Part shown: piece by piece, positions 18,964 through 27,972 of the stretch | Layout: each line of letters begins with the position of its first letter | Position numbering within the stretch: position 1 is the first letter of the stretch | NCBI GenBank assembly: GCA_016707485.1 | Contig: JADJHN010000002.1 | Coordinates: 1-64,000, forward strand | DNA: 64,000 nucleotides | Source: Lysobacterales bacterium | GTDB taxonomy: Bacteria; Pseudomonadota; Gammaproteobacteria; Xanthomonadales; Rhodanobacteraceae | Reading direction: 5' to 3' | The notes under the pieces: generated by a model | What the model saw: the letters and a program-made list of their open reading frames with translations, nothing else | What the model was told of the DNA's origin: nothing | Database searches by the model: none | Program-made: the position numbers and the translations under genes

Positions 18964-20738
18964 TAGCTGTAGAAAAACCCATCCACAGCCTATCATTCGT
19001 CATGTCCGCAACAAAGCGGAAAATGAGGCGAAGCAACGATGGCGCGATACCGGCACTACGACCCCCAGCAGACCAAGATGATCGCGGTGTCTTATGCTCG
19101 ACAATTGCTGCCTGGAACCTTTGAGCACGCGTTGAGCTACCTGATCGACAACGAGATCGACCTTGATCGCTTTGCCGAGCGCTTCAAGAATGACGAGACC
19201 GGTGCGCCTGCCTACGACCCGGCGGTATTGCTCAAGGTGGTGCTGTTCGCCTACTCGCGCGGCATCACCTCCTCGCGCACGATGGCGCGAGCGTGTGCGG
19301 AGAATGTGCAGTTCATTGCCCTGGCCTGCGACCAGCAACCGCACTTCACCACCCTGGCGCACTTCGTCGCGACGCTGGGCAAGGAAGTCGAGGCGGTATT
19401 TCGAGACGTGCTGATGGTCTGCAACGCGCAAGGTCTGATCGGCAAGACGATGTTTGCCATCGACGGCTGCAAGCTGCCTTCGAACGCCTCCAAGGAATGG
19501 AGCGGCACCCGGGCGGACTTCGAGCGCAAGGCGGCGAAGATGGAGCGCGCCGTGGCTCATCTGGTCAAGGCGCATGCCGAGCAAGATGCCAGCGAAGCAC
19601 TCGATCCCAGCCAGGACAAGCAGCGCGAACACGAAGAACGGACCCTCGCCACCTTGCGCAAGAATGCCGGCAAGCTGCGCTCAGCCCTGGCCACCACGAG
19701 CGAACGCATGGGTGCCCAGGGCAAGCCGATCAAGCGCAACCTGACTGATGCCGAAAGCGCCACGCTCAAGAGCGGTCATGGCGTGGTTCAAGGCTATATC
19801 GGCGTCGCGGCGGTCGACGGCGCGCATCAGGTGATTGTCGAAGCGCAAGCGCACGGCACGCCACAAGAACACGACCTGCTCAAGCCGGTGATTGACGGCG
19901 TACGCAAGCACTTTAAGGCCATCGGCGAAGACGGTGCCGTCGATGCCGCGGCCTATCTGGCCGACGCCGGCTACCACAGCGAACGCGGCCTGAAAGACCT
20001 GGCCGCCGATGGCATCGACGGTTATATCGCGGACGGCACTATGCGCAAGCGCGACCCGCGCTACGCCAAGGCAAACGTGCACAAGCGACCCAGCAAAGCA
20101 AAGACCTTTTTGCCCAAGGACTTCACCTTCGATCGCGAACACGGCACCTGTGTTTGCCCGGCCAACAAGAGCCTCAAACTCAACAGCGCCAACGCCATCA
20201 TCAGCGGTCGCAATGCGATCGTGTTCAAGGGCACCGCCGCCACCTGCGCGGCGTGTCCGCTGCGCAGTCAGTGCCTGCGCAAGCCTGATCTCACCGCCGT
20301 ACGCCAGGTGGCCTTTTTCGAAGGGCGCCGTAGCAAGCAAACTGACCAACCCGCACTGCCGCGCCATGCGCGAGAAAATCGACAGCGACAAAGGACGCGC
20401 AATCTACGCCCATCGCATGGGATTGATTGAACCGGTGTTCGGCCACATCCAACAACGCGGCCTGCGACGATTCACGCTGCGCGGGCAAACCAAAGTCGAC
20501 ACGCAATGGAAGCTGTTCTGCATTGTCCACAACGTGGCGAAACTGCAGGTCTACGGCAAGATGGCCGCGTAAGCGGAGATCCGCCCGTAAAACACCCCCC
20601 AAAACAGCCCGATCAACGCCGAAAATCAGCGTGTGAATGATCGAAGAGCGACACGCAAAGAATCCCGCGAACCCGAAATGAAAATCCGCCAGCAAGGCGG
20701 ATGCGTGGACGAGCAGAAAGGGGTTTTTCTACAGCTTC
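18964..20738 (+). mobile_element. IS1182-family insertion sequence, copy 1
   Basis: About 1,775 bp. The left end AGCTGTAGAAAAACCC (18965-18980) is the inverse of the right end GGGTTTTTCTACAGCT (20721-20736). AACG flanks both sides (18960-18963 and 20739-20742) and also the far side of copy 2 (22516-22519), so AACG is the likely 4-bp target duplication. The transposase fills most of the element; about 150 bases of non-coding tail precede the right end. It lies in the attC core upstream of the DUF4279 gene. Confidence 0.85.
19039..20572 (+). pseudogene. IS1182-family transposase, +1 frameshift near 3' end
   Basis: DDE transposase with an N-terminal DUF772/InsH-like domain (DNEIDLDRFAERFKNDETGAP... 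and RGITSSRTMARACAENVQF), a central catalytic core (FAIDGCKLPSNASKEW, ADAGYHSERGL) and a C-terminal zinc-ribbon-like segment (CAACPLRSQCLRK) before the last helical part (REKIDSDKGRAIYAHRMGLIEPVFGH). The span is 1,534 bases, one more than 511 codons. The extra base is a G at about 20322-20326 (CGAAGGGCGCC here, CGAAGGCGC in copy 2). The C-terminal ~80 residues, including the glutamate region, are out of frame, so the product should be inactive unless frameshifting or sequencing error applies. Confidence 0.85.
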
Positions 20739-20742
20739 AACG

Positions 20743-22515
20743 TAGCTGTAGAAAAACCCATCCACAGCCTATTCATTCACATGTCCGCAACAAAGCGGGA
20801 AAATGAGGCGAAGCAACGATGGCGCGATACCGGCACTACGACCCCCAGCAGACCAAGATGATCGCGGTGTCTTATGCTCGACAATTGCTGCCTGGAACCT
20901 TTGAGCACGCGTTGAGCTACCTGATCGACAACGAGATCGATCTCGGACGATTTGCCGAGCGCTTCAAGAATGACGAGACCGGTGCGCCTGCCTACGACCC
21001 GGCGGTATTGCTCAAGGTGGTGCTGTTCGCCTACTCGCGCGGCATCACCTCCTCGCGCACGATGGCGCGAGCGTGTGCGGAGAATGTGCAGTTCATTGCC
21101 CTGGCCTGCGACCAGCAACCGCACTTCACCACCCTGGCGCACTTCGTCGCGACGCTGGGCAAGGAAGTCGAGGCGGTATTTCGAGACGTGCTGATGGTCT
21201 GCAACGCGCAAGGTCTGATCGGCAAGACGATGTTTGCCATCGACGGCTGCAAGCTGCCTTCGAACGCCTCCAAGGAATGGAGCGGCACCCGGGCGGACTT
21301 CGAGCGCAAGGCGGCGAAGATGGAGCGCGCCGTGGCTCATCTGGTCAAGGCGCATGCCGAGCAAGATGCCAGCGAAGCACTCGATCCCAGCCAGGACAAG
21401 CAGCGCGAACACGAAGAACGGACCCTCGCCACCTTGCGCAAGAATGCCGGCAAGCTGCGCTCAGCCCTGGCCACCACCAGCGAACGCATGGGTGCCCAGG
21501 GCAAGCCGATCAAGCGCAACCTGACTGATGCCGAAAGCGCCACGCTCAAGAGCGGTCATGGCGTGGTTCAAGGCTATATCGGCGTCGCGGCGGTCGACGG
21601 CGCGCATCAGGTGATTGTCGAAGCGCAAGCGCACGGCACGCCACAAGAACACGACCTGCTCAAGCCGGTGATTGACGGCGTACGCCAGCACTTTAAGGCC
21701 ATCGGCGAAGACGGTGCCGTCGATGCCGCGGCCTATCTGGCCGACGCCGGCTATCACAGCGAACGCGGCCTGAAGGCCTTGGCCGCCGAGGGCATCGACG
21801 GCTATATCGCGGACGGCACTATGCGCAAGCGCGACCCGCGCTACGCCAAGGCAAACGTGCACAAGCGACCCAGCAAAGGCAAAGACCTTCCTGCCCAAGG
21901 ACTTCAGCTTCGATCGCGAACACGGCACCTGTATTTGCCCGGCCAACAAGACGCTCAAGCTCAACAGCGCCAACGCCATCATCAGCGGTCGCAATGCGAT
22001 CGTGTTCAAGGGCACCGCCGCCACCTGCGCGGCGTGTCCGCTGCGCAGTCAGTGCCTGCGCAAGCCTGATCTCACCGCCGTACGCCAGGTGGCCTTTTTC
22101 GAAGGCGCGGTAGCGAGCAAACTGCCCAACCCGCACTGCCGCGCCATGCGCGAGAAGATCGACAGCGACAAAGGCCGCGCAATCTACGCCCATCGCATGG
22201 GATTGATCGAACCGGTGTTCGGCCACACCCAGCAACGCGGCCTGCGACGATTCACGCTGCGCGGACAAACCAAAGTCGACACGCAATGGAAGCTGTTCTG
22301 CATTGTCCACAACGTGGCGAAACTGCAGGTCTACGGCAAGATGGCCGCGTAAGCGGAGATCCGTCCGTAAAACACGCCCAAAGCAGCCCTATCAAGGCCG
22401 AAAATCGACGCGTCAGCGAATGACCGAAAAGTCGACGCCGCCGCGAACCCGAAAAAAGAAATCCGCCAGCAAGGCGGATGCGTGGACGAGCAGAAAGGGG
22501 TTTTTCTACAGCTTC
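20743..22515 (+). mobile_element. IS1182-family insertion sequence, copy 2 in tandem
   Basis: About 1,773 bp, same orientation as copy 1 and only four bases (AACG) from it. Inverted ends AGCTGTAGAAAAACCC (20744-20759) and GGGTTTTTCTACAGCT (22498-22513). It differs from copy 1 by scattered substitutions and small indels, so it is not a plain assembly duplication. The tandem pair could arise by insertion of a second element at the end of the first or by recombination between circles. Confidence 0.85.
20819..22352 (+). pseudogene. IS1182-family transposase, +1 frameshift at a different place
   Basis: Same 510-residue protein as copy 1 when repaired. Also 1,534 bases, one too many, but the extra base here is a G at about 21888 (AGCAAAGGCAAAG against AGCAAAGCAAAG in copy 1), which shifts the frame at about residue 357, before the Cys-rich segment. 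The downstream frame is then open to GKMAA and the stop at 22352. Each copy is intact where the other is broken, so recombination between them could restore a working transposase. Confidence 0.85.
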
Positions 22516-22558
22516 AACGCTCAAGTTAAGCCGTCGCGTCGGCTTGAATGAGTTAGTT
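22516..22558 (-). other. attC: integron attC site, main part, split by IS pair
   Basis: Minus strand: AACTAAC at the left core (its TAA is the stop of the cassette gene), TCATTCAAGCCGACGCG, then ACGGCTTAACTTGAGCG. AAGCCG and CGGCTT form the stem. Apart from a shorter central loop this is close to the attC sites of aadA cassettes as I remember them (…CATTCAAGCCGACGCC… and …GGCTTAACTCAAGCGTTAG). With 18955-18963 the full site would be about 47 bases. Recognition is from memory of the family, not from a search. Confidence 0.75.
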
Positions 22559-23184
22559 GCCAAGCCGCACTGGTTTGACTGACACGACCGGTGACATGTT
22601 GCTCATGTGGCCCATGGCCTCAGCAAGGCTTCTATAGATCCAAGGGTGATCGTTAACGTTTCCTGCCTCGATCATATATAAGTGGACAGTGTTTGGCACG
22701 GCCATTTTTCTTGCCGTATCCATGGCGCGGGCGATAACTGAGCTTACTTGCCTCTGCCCGAGCTCGATCTCGGCTATGTCCTGTCCGACTGTAGCCACTA
22801 CTATAGAAATGCGCTCTGGCACCTTGTTGATCAGGAGAGAGAGACGCCGTACTTTTTTCCTGAAGTGTCCGACCGAAAGAAGTCTTCAAGGACCTTGCGG
22901 ACCTTCGCTTTGATGGTCGTTTCGTACAGCTCATCTAGTGTCTTCTTTGCGGCCCTGCCGCCGATGAATAGGACAATTCCAGCAAGGCCAGAAAGAGCTG
23001 TGAAGTTTGCATACAAGCCTTGCGGAAGCTCTGGCTCCCATGCTTCTTCTTCAGCTGACGCAGGAAACGACCTGGTCAGATCTTCCAGTGCTTCATGCAA
23101 TGGGATGGCCACACTCCGAATGAAGTGTGCCTGCCCGATTAAGAGCAGGTTCTCAGAAACCGAAACTTCCTGATGATCTTCCAT
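22553..23184 (-). pseudogene. unknown membrane-linked cassette protein, split at a (GA)5 repeat
   Basis: Two adjacent frames probably form one gene. The first (ATG 23184 to TGA 22831) encodes an acidic N-terminus, one hydrophobic segment (ALSGLAGIVLFIGGRAA) and a charged helix (DELYETTIKAKVRKVLEDFF), ending KYGVSLS. The second (from GTG 22822 to 22553) encodes VPERISIVVATVGQDIAEIE and a globular remainder ending SVKPVRLGN. Removing one GA unit at 22835-22844 joins them as KYGVSLLINKVPERISIVVA, about 209 aa. I do not recognise the family. The stop codon lies inside the attC left core, so this is the first cassette of the array. It could instead be two overlapping genes using the GTG start. Confidence 0.55.
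22835..22844. repeat. (GA)5 tract at the frame break of the cassette gene
   Basis: Five GA units on the plus strand (TC on the coding strand). Five units end the upstream frame at TGA; four units would join both frames into one protein. A length change here would switch the C-terminal domain on or off. Confidence 0.7.
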
Positions 23185-23341
23185 GGTAGCGAACTACTAT
23201 TCGGTCCCGAAGTGGAATTTATTCCATAAGCGTAACACGCCACTCCGGCGGGTGTTGGGGAAACTTCCTGCGAAAATCAATGACTTCCGTTCGGGACACC
23301 ACCGCTCGTGCTGGATTGTCCAAGCCCGGGATTTCAGGACC

Positions 23342-23394
23342 GGCCCTTCGACAGGCCTGTCCTGAGCCAGCCGAAGGACTCAGGGCGAACGGCC
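23342..23394. repeat. dispersed palindromic repeat, CCTTCGACAGG type
   Basis: Contains CCCTTCGACAGGCCTGTC, itself palindromic, then CTGAGCCAGCCGAAGGACTC and AGGGCGAACGGCC. The outer parts GGCCCTTCG and CGAACGGCC are roughly inverted. This resembles the widespread proteobacterial repeat with TTCGACAGGCTCAGG. The gap 23185-23490 holds only this and the next repeat. Confidence 0.6.
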
Positions 23395-23414
23395 TAATTC
23401 GGTGTGCGCGCATT

Positions 23415-23495
23415 CGTAGAGTGGAGCTTGCTCGGCTGCGGGTAACCACAGCGGAGCAAGCATGTCCCGAGCCTACCGAAGGGCTCCGCTCTACG
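23415..23495. repeat. 81-bp element with 13-bp imperfect inverted ends, supplies fdsA stop
   Basis: CGTAGAGTGGAGC (23415-23427) and GCTCCGCTCTACG (23483-23495) are inverted copies with one mismatch. The interior holds CATGTCCCGAGCCTACCGAAGG, related to the CTGAGCCAGCCGAAGG part of the repeat at 23342. The fdsA stop TAG (23493-23491) lies within the right inverted end, so insertion of the element set the present C-terminus of FdsA. Confidence 0.65.
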
Positions 23496-26373
23496 TGTGG
23501 CGGTTGTGCAGCAGTTGCTGTTGGGTTTCGCTGAAGGCGCGGTAGCGTTGTTGCCAGTCGGAGGGTTGGCTGACGCGCGTGCATTCGACGGCGGTGACCT
23601 TGTACTCGGGGCAGTTGGTGGCCCAGTCCGAGTTTTCGGTGGTGATGACGTTGGCGCCGGAAAATGGAAAATGGAATGTTGTGTAGACGACGCCAGGCTG
23701 CATGCGCTCGCTGATCTGCGCGCGCAGCACGGTGTCACCGGCGCGGCTGGCGATGCCGACCCAGTCGCCGTCGCCGATGCCGCGTTGTTCGGCATCGTGC
23801 GGGTGGATTTCGAGGAGATCCTCGCCGTGCCATACCGTGTTTGGCGTGCGCCGCGTCTGCGCGCCGACGTTGTACTGGCTGAGGATGCGCCCGGTGGTCA
23901 GGATCAATGGAAACTTCGCATTGACCTTTTCCGTGGTCGGCACGTATTCCGTGAGCATGAAGCGGCCCTTGCCGCGCACGAATTCATCGACATGCATGGT
24001 TGGCGTGCCGTCGGGCGCTTCCGCATTGCACGGCCACTGGATGCTGCCGAGTTCGTCGATGCGCGCATAGCTGACGCCGGCAAAGGTCGGTGTCAGCCGC
24101 GCGATCTCGTCCATGATCTCCGAGGGATGCGCATACGCCATCGGATAGCCCAGCGCGTTGGAAAGGAGCTGGGTGATCTCCCAGTCAGCGTAGCCAGACT
24201 TCGGCGCCATGACCCTGCGCACCCGCGAGATGCGCCGTTCGGCATTGGTGAAGGTGCCGTCTTTTTCGAGGAAGGTCGAACCGGGCAGGAACACATGGGC
24301 GAACTTGGCCGTCTCGTTGAGGAACAGGTCCTGCACGACGATGCATTCCATCGCCGACAGTGCCGCAGTGACGTGCCGGGTGTTCGGGTCGGATTGGGCA
24401 ATGTCCTCGCCTTCGACATACAGGCCCTTGAACTCGCCATCAAGCGCAGCCTCGAACATGTTGGGGATGCGCAGCCCCGGATCGGCGCGCAGGCTCACGT
24501 TCCAATCGTGCTCGAAACTGCCGCGCACGCTGGAATCCGAAACATGCCGATAGCCCGGCAATTCATGCGGGAACGACCCCATGTCGCAGGAACCCTGCAC
24601 GTTGTTCTGCCCGCGCAAGGGATTCACGCCGACCCCACGGCGGCCGATGTTGCCGGTAGCCATGGCCAGGTTGGCAATCGCCATGACGGCGGTCGACCCT
24701 TGCGAATGCTCGGTGACGCCAAGGCCGTAGTAGATCGCGGCATTGCCGCCGGTGGCGAACAGGCGTGCTGCCGCACGCACCTGGGCGGCCGGCACGCCTG
24801 TTGCGGATTCGCTGACTTCGGGCGAATTGCGTGGGTCGCCGACGAATGCCTTCCAGCGCGCAAATGCATCGGCTTCGCAGCGCAAGGCTACAAAGGCCTC
24901 GTCGACCAGTCCTTCGACAACGATCACATGCGCCAGAGCGTTGAGCAGGGCGACATTGGTGCCGGGCCTGAGCTTGAGCAGATGTTCCGCCTGTACATGC
25001 GGCGAGCGCACCAAGTCGATGCTGCGCGGATCGGCGATGATCAGCTTCGCGCCCTGACGCAGGCGTCGCTTCATCTGCGAGGCGAATACCGGATGTGCGT
25101 CAGTCGGATTGGCGCCAATGACGAAGATGACGTCGGCTTCATCGACCGAATCGAAATCCTGGGTGCCGGCCGATTCGCCGAGCGTGGCTTTCAAGCCATA
25201 GCCGGTCGGGGAATGGCAGACCCGCGCGCAGGTATCGACATTGTTGTTGCCAAACGCGGCGCGCACGAGTTTCTGCACGAGCCAGGTTTCCTCGTTGGTG
25301 CAGCGCGAGGAGGTGATGCCGCCAATTGCATCGCGTCCGTGCTCGGCCTGGATGCGGCGGAATTCGCGCGCCGTGTGCGCGATCGCCGTATCCCAGGAAA
25401 CCTCTTGCCAGGGATCGTTGATGCTGGCGCGGATCATCGGCGTGGTGATGCGCTCGCTGTGGGTGGCGTAGCCGATGGCGAAACGTCCCTTGACGCAGGA
25501 GTGGCCATGGTTGGCCTTGCCGTCGATGTGCGGAACCATGCGCACGATCTCCTCGCCGCGCACCTCGGCGCGGAACGAGCAACCGACGCCGCAATAGGCG
25601 CACGTCGTCACCACGCTGCGCTCAGGTTGGCCTTTCTCGATGATTGATTTTTCGAGCAGCGCCGTGGTCGGGCAGGCCTGCACGCAGGCACCGCAGGACA
25701 CGCATTCGGAAGCGAGGAAGGATTCGTCCTGGCTGGCGACAACGCGCGATTCAAAACCTCGACCTTCGATGGTCAGCGCAAACGTGCCTTGCACTTCGTC
25801 ACAGGCCCGCACGCAACGCGAACAGACAATGCATTGCGCGGGATCGAACCGGAAATACGGGTTCGAGGCATCGCTGGCGACGAACAGCGGATTGGCGATG
25901 CCATCGTGTTCCGCACGGAAATGATTGGCGCCGTCAATGCCGTAGCGATTGCGCTCAAGACCGACCGCCGCCGCCATTTCCTGCAATTCGCAGCGGCCAC
26001 CCGGCGCACAACCGACGCAATCAGGTGCATGGTCGGACACGTAAAGCTCGATCACGCCACGGCGGATTTCACCGAGCTTCGCGCTTTGCGTGGTGACCTT
26101 CATGCCTTCGGCAACAGGGGTCGTGCAGGAAGCCGGATAACCCTTCATGCCTTCAATCTGCACCAGACAGAGGCGGCACGAGCCGAAGGCATCGAGCGTA
26201 TCGGTCGCGCACAGACGCGGGATGTCGATGCGATGCGTCGCCGCCGCACGCATCACCGATGTTCCGGCCGGCACGCGCACCGCCACCCCGTCGATTTCGA
26301 GCTGCACCGGTTTCAGCGAATCCAGCGAATGGATGGCCGGCGTGCCGTAGTCGTTGTCATCAATTGATCGCAT
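23491..26373 (-). CDS. fdsA: NAD-dependent formate dehydrogenase catalytic alpha subunit
   Basis: Molybdenum/tungsten bis-MGD subunit that oxidises formate to CO2 in the cytoplasm, 960 aa. In order: a [2Fe-2S] ferredoxin domain (CATDTLDAFGSCRLCLVQ), a His/Cys cluster region (HAPDCVGCAPGGRCELQ), two 4Fe-4S motifs (CIVCSRCVRAC and CVSCGACVQACP), a fifth cluster (CAYCGVGCSFRAEV...GHSCVKGRF), and the MGD domain with the NVDTCARVCHSPT segment that holds the Mo-ligand cysteine, around residue 380. The C-terminal MGD-binding part (LTTGRILSQYNVGAQTRRT) is complete. Starts 42 bases after fdsB. The stop codon comes from a palindromic repeat, so the last few residues may not be ancestral. Electrons pass to FdsB and NAD. 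Confidence 0.95.
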   Translation of the reverse strand: MRSIDDNDYGTPAIHSLDSLKPVQLEIDGVAVRVPAGTSVMRAAATHRIDIPRLCATDTLDAFGSCRLCLVQIEGMKGYPASCTTPVAEGMKVTTQSAKLGEIRRGVIELYVSDHAPDCVGCAPGGRCELQEMAAAVGLERNRYGIDGANHFRAEHDGIANPLFVASDASNPYFRFDPAQCIVCSRCVRACDEVQGTFALTIEGRGFESRVVASQDESFLASECVSCGACVQACPTTALLEKSIIEKGQPERSVVTTCAYCGVGCSFRAEVRGEEIVRMVPHIDGKANHGHSCVKGRFAIGYATHSERITTPMIRASINDPWQEVSWDTAIAHTAREFRRIQAEHGRDAIGGITSSRCTNEETWLVQKLVRAAFGNNNVDTCARVCHSPTGYGLKATLGESAGTQDFDSVDEADVIFVIGANPTDAHPVFASQMKRRLRQGAKLIIADPRSIDLVRSPHVQAEHLLKLRPGTNVALLNALAHVIVVEGLVDEAFVALRCEADAFARWKAFVGDPRNSPEVSESATGVPAAQVRAAARLFATGGNAAIYYGLGVTEHSQGSTAVMAIANLAMATGNIGRRGVGVNPLRGQNNVQGSCDMGSFPHELPGYRHVSDSSVRGSFEHDWNVSLRADPGLRIPNMFEAALDGEFKGLYVEGEDIAQSDPNTRHVTAALSAMECIVVQDLFLNETAKFAHVFLPGSTFLEKDGTFTNAERRISRVRRVMAPKSGYADWEITQLLSNALGYPMAYAHPSEIMDEIARLTPTFAGVSYARIDELGSIQWPCNAEAPDGTPTMHVDEFVRGKGRFMLTEYVPTTEKVNAKFPLILTTGRILSQYNVGAQTRRTPNTVWHGEDLLEIHPHDAEQRGIGDGDWVGIASRAGDTVLRAQISERMQPGVVYTTFHFPFSGANVITTENSDWATNCPEYKVTAVECTRVSQPSDWQQRYRAFSETQQQLLHNRHT

Positions 26374-26415
26374 GCCACGCCTCCAGCAACCAGCCGGTTG
26401 CGACCCCGAACGAAA

Positions 26416-27972
26416 TCATGCCTGCACAACCGGTTGTGGCCGCGCAGCAAAATCCTCCGGGAAATGCTTGAGCGCACTGAGCACCGGCAAGGGCGTCAAT
26501 CCGCCCAGCGCACACAGCGATCCGTGCAGCATGGTGTCGCACAGGCTCTTCAGCAGCCCCGTGCTTGCCTCGGCGTCGATGCCACCGCGAATGCGATCGA
26601 TGACCTCGACCCCGCGCGTCGAGCCAATCCGGCACGGCGTGCACTTGCCGCAGGATTCAATGGCGCAGAACTCCATGGCGAAGCGTGCCTGTTCGGCCAT
26701 GTCGACCGTGTCATCGAAGACGACGATGCCGCCGTGACCGAGCATCGCGCCAATCGCCGCGAAGGCCTCATAGTCGATCGGCGTGTCGAATTGCGCTTCC
26801 GGCAGATAGGCACCCAGCGGGCCGCCGACCTGCACGGCGCGGATGGGCCGGCCACTCGCCGAGCCACCGCCAAAATCATGCAGCAGTTCACGCAAGGTCA
26901 CGCCGAACGCCAGTTCGATCAAGCCGCCGTGCTTGATGTTGCCGGCCAACTGGATCGGCAGCGTGCCGCGCGAACGGCCCATGCCCATGCCGCGATACCA
27001 CGCCGCGCCATGCACGAGGATATCCGGCAGCGAGGCCAGGGTGATGACATTGTTGATGACCGTGGGTTGACCGAACAAGCCCTTGATGGCCGGCAGCGGC
27101 GGCTTGAAGCGCACCTGGCCGCGACGCCCTTCGAGGCTTTCCAGCATCGCGGTTTCCTCGCCGCAGATGTACGCGCCGGCACCCATGCGCAACTCGATAT
27201 CGAAATCGTGCCCGCTGCCCTGGATGTCGACACCGAGCCAGCCCGCGCCGCGCGCACGCTCAAGGGCTTCGGCCAACACCTGTTGCGCCAGTGGATATTC
27301 GCTGCGCAGGTAGACATAGCCCTTGCTGGCAGTCACCGCGAGACTGGCGATCAACATGCCTTCGATCAGGCGATACGGATCACCTTCCATGAGCATCCGG
27401 TCGGAAAAAGTTCCGGAATCACCTTCGTCGGCATTGCAGACTATGTATTTCTGCGCAGACGCTTGATCGAGCACGGTCTTCCATTTGATGCCGCAGGAAA
27501 ACGCCGCACCGCCACGTCCGCGCAGGCCCGAGTCCGTGACCGCATGCACGATGGCGGCGCCTGTCATGCGCAACGCATTCTCGGCACCACGCCAGCCGCC
27601 ATGGGCGCGATAGTCGTCCAGGGCCAGCGGATCGGTGATGCCGTTGCGTGAAAAACACTGGCGCTGCTGGCGTTTCAGCCAGGGGATTTCAGCGACCGGG
27701 CCGAGCGCCTTCGGATGCCCCGCATCCGCTGCGAAGGCGATGTCGAAGAGTCCGCCGACATCCCCCTCGGTGATCGGGCCGAAGGCATGGCGGACTTCGC
27801 CACGCTCGACCTCAAGCAAGGGTTCCAGCCAGCACATGCCTCGCGAGCCGTTGCGCAGAATCGTCACGTCGACGCCACGCGCCTCGGCTTCGCCCCGGAT
27901 CTTCAACGCCACCGCATCGGCTCCGCAGGCCATCGCGCTGGTATCACGCGGAACAAACAGGCGCAGGCTCAT
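26416..27972 (-). CDS. fdsB: formate dehydrogenase beta subunit (NuoF-like)
   Basis: FMN and 4Fe-4S subunit that passes electrons from FdsA/FdsG to NAD; 518 aa. An N-terminal thioredoxin-fold domain (MSLRLFVPRDTSAM...GMCWLEPLLEVE) precedes the NuoF core with the GLRGRGGAAF glycine loop (NADH/FMN), GAYICGEETAMLESLEGRRG, and the 4Fe-4S motif ESCGKCTPCRIGSTRG. The start ATG at 27972 overlaps the fdsG stop by ATGA, which supports translational coupling. Domain order and length are normal for FdsB. Reads beyond 27972 are antisense or shadow sequence with no family match. Confidence 0.95.
   Translation of the reverse strand: MSLRLFVPRDTSAMACGADAVALKIRGEAEARGVDVTILRNGSRGMCWLEPLLEVERGEVRHAFGPITEGDVGGLFDIAFAADAGHPKALGPVAEIPWLKRQQRQCFSRNGITDPLALDDYRAHGGWRGAENALRMTGAAIVHAVTDSGLRGRGGAAFSCGIKWKTVLDQASAQKYIVCNADEGDSGTFSDRMLMEGDPYRLIEGMLIASLAVTASKGYVYLRSEYPLAQQVLAEALERARGAGWLGVDIQGSGHDFDIELRMGAGAYICGEETAMLESLEGRRGQVRFKPPLPAIKGLFGQPTVINNVITLASLPDILVHGAAWYRGMGMGRSRGTLPIQLAGNIKHGGLIELAFGVTLRELLHDFGGGSASGRPIRAVQVGGPLGAYLPEAQFDTPIDYEAFAAIGAMLGHGGIVVFDDTVDMAEQARFAMEFCAIESCGKCTPCRIGSTRGVEVIDRIRGGIDAEASTGLLKSLCDTMLHGSLCALGGLTPLPVLSALKHFPEDFAARPQPVVQA

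Noticed and set aside
18945..18986. DUF4279 protein starting at 18986 (MDGFFYSYVSS)
   Set aside because: Those codons come from the IS end and the attC core; the ATG at 18944 has a good ribosome site.
18964..22515. The two IS copies as an assembly duplication
   Set aside because: The copies differ by many substitutions, several small indels and distinct frameshifts, so they are not the same read stretch twice.
23185..23341. attI or integrase remnant at the upstream border of the cassette array
   Set aside because: GTTCGCTACC before the first cassette start resembles a core site, but no integrase-like protein fragment is seen on either strand before fdsA.
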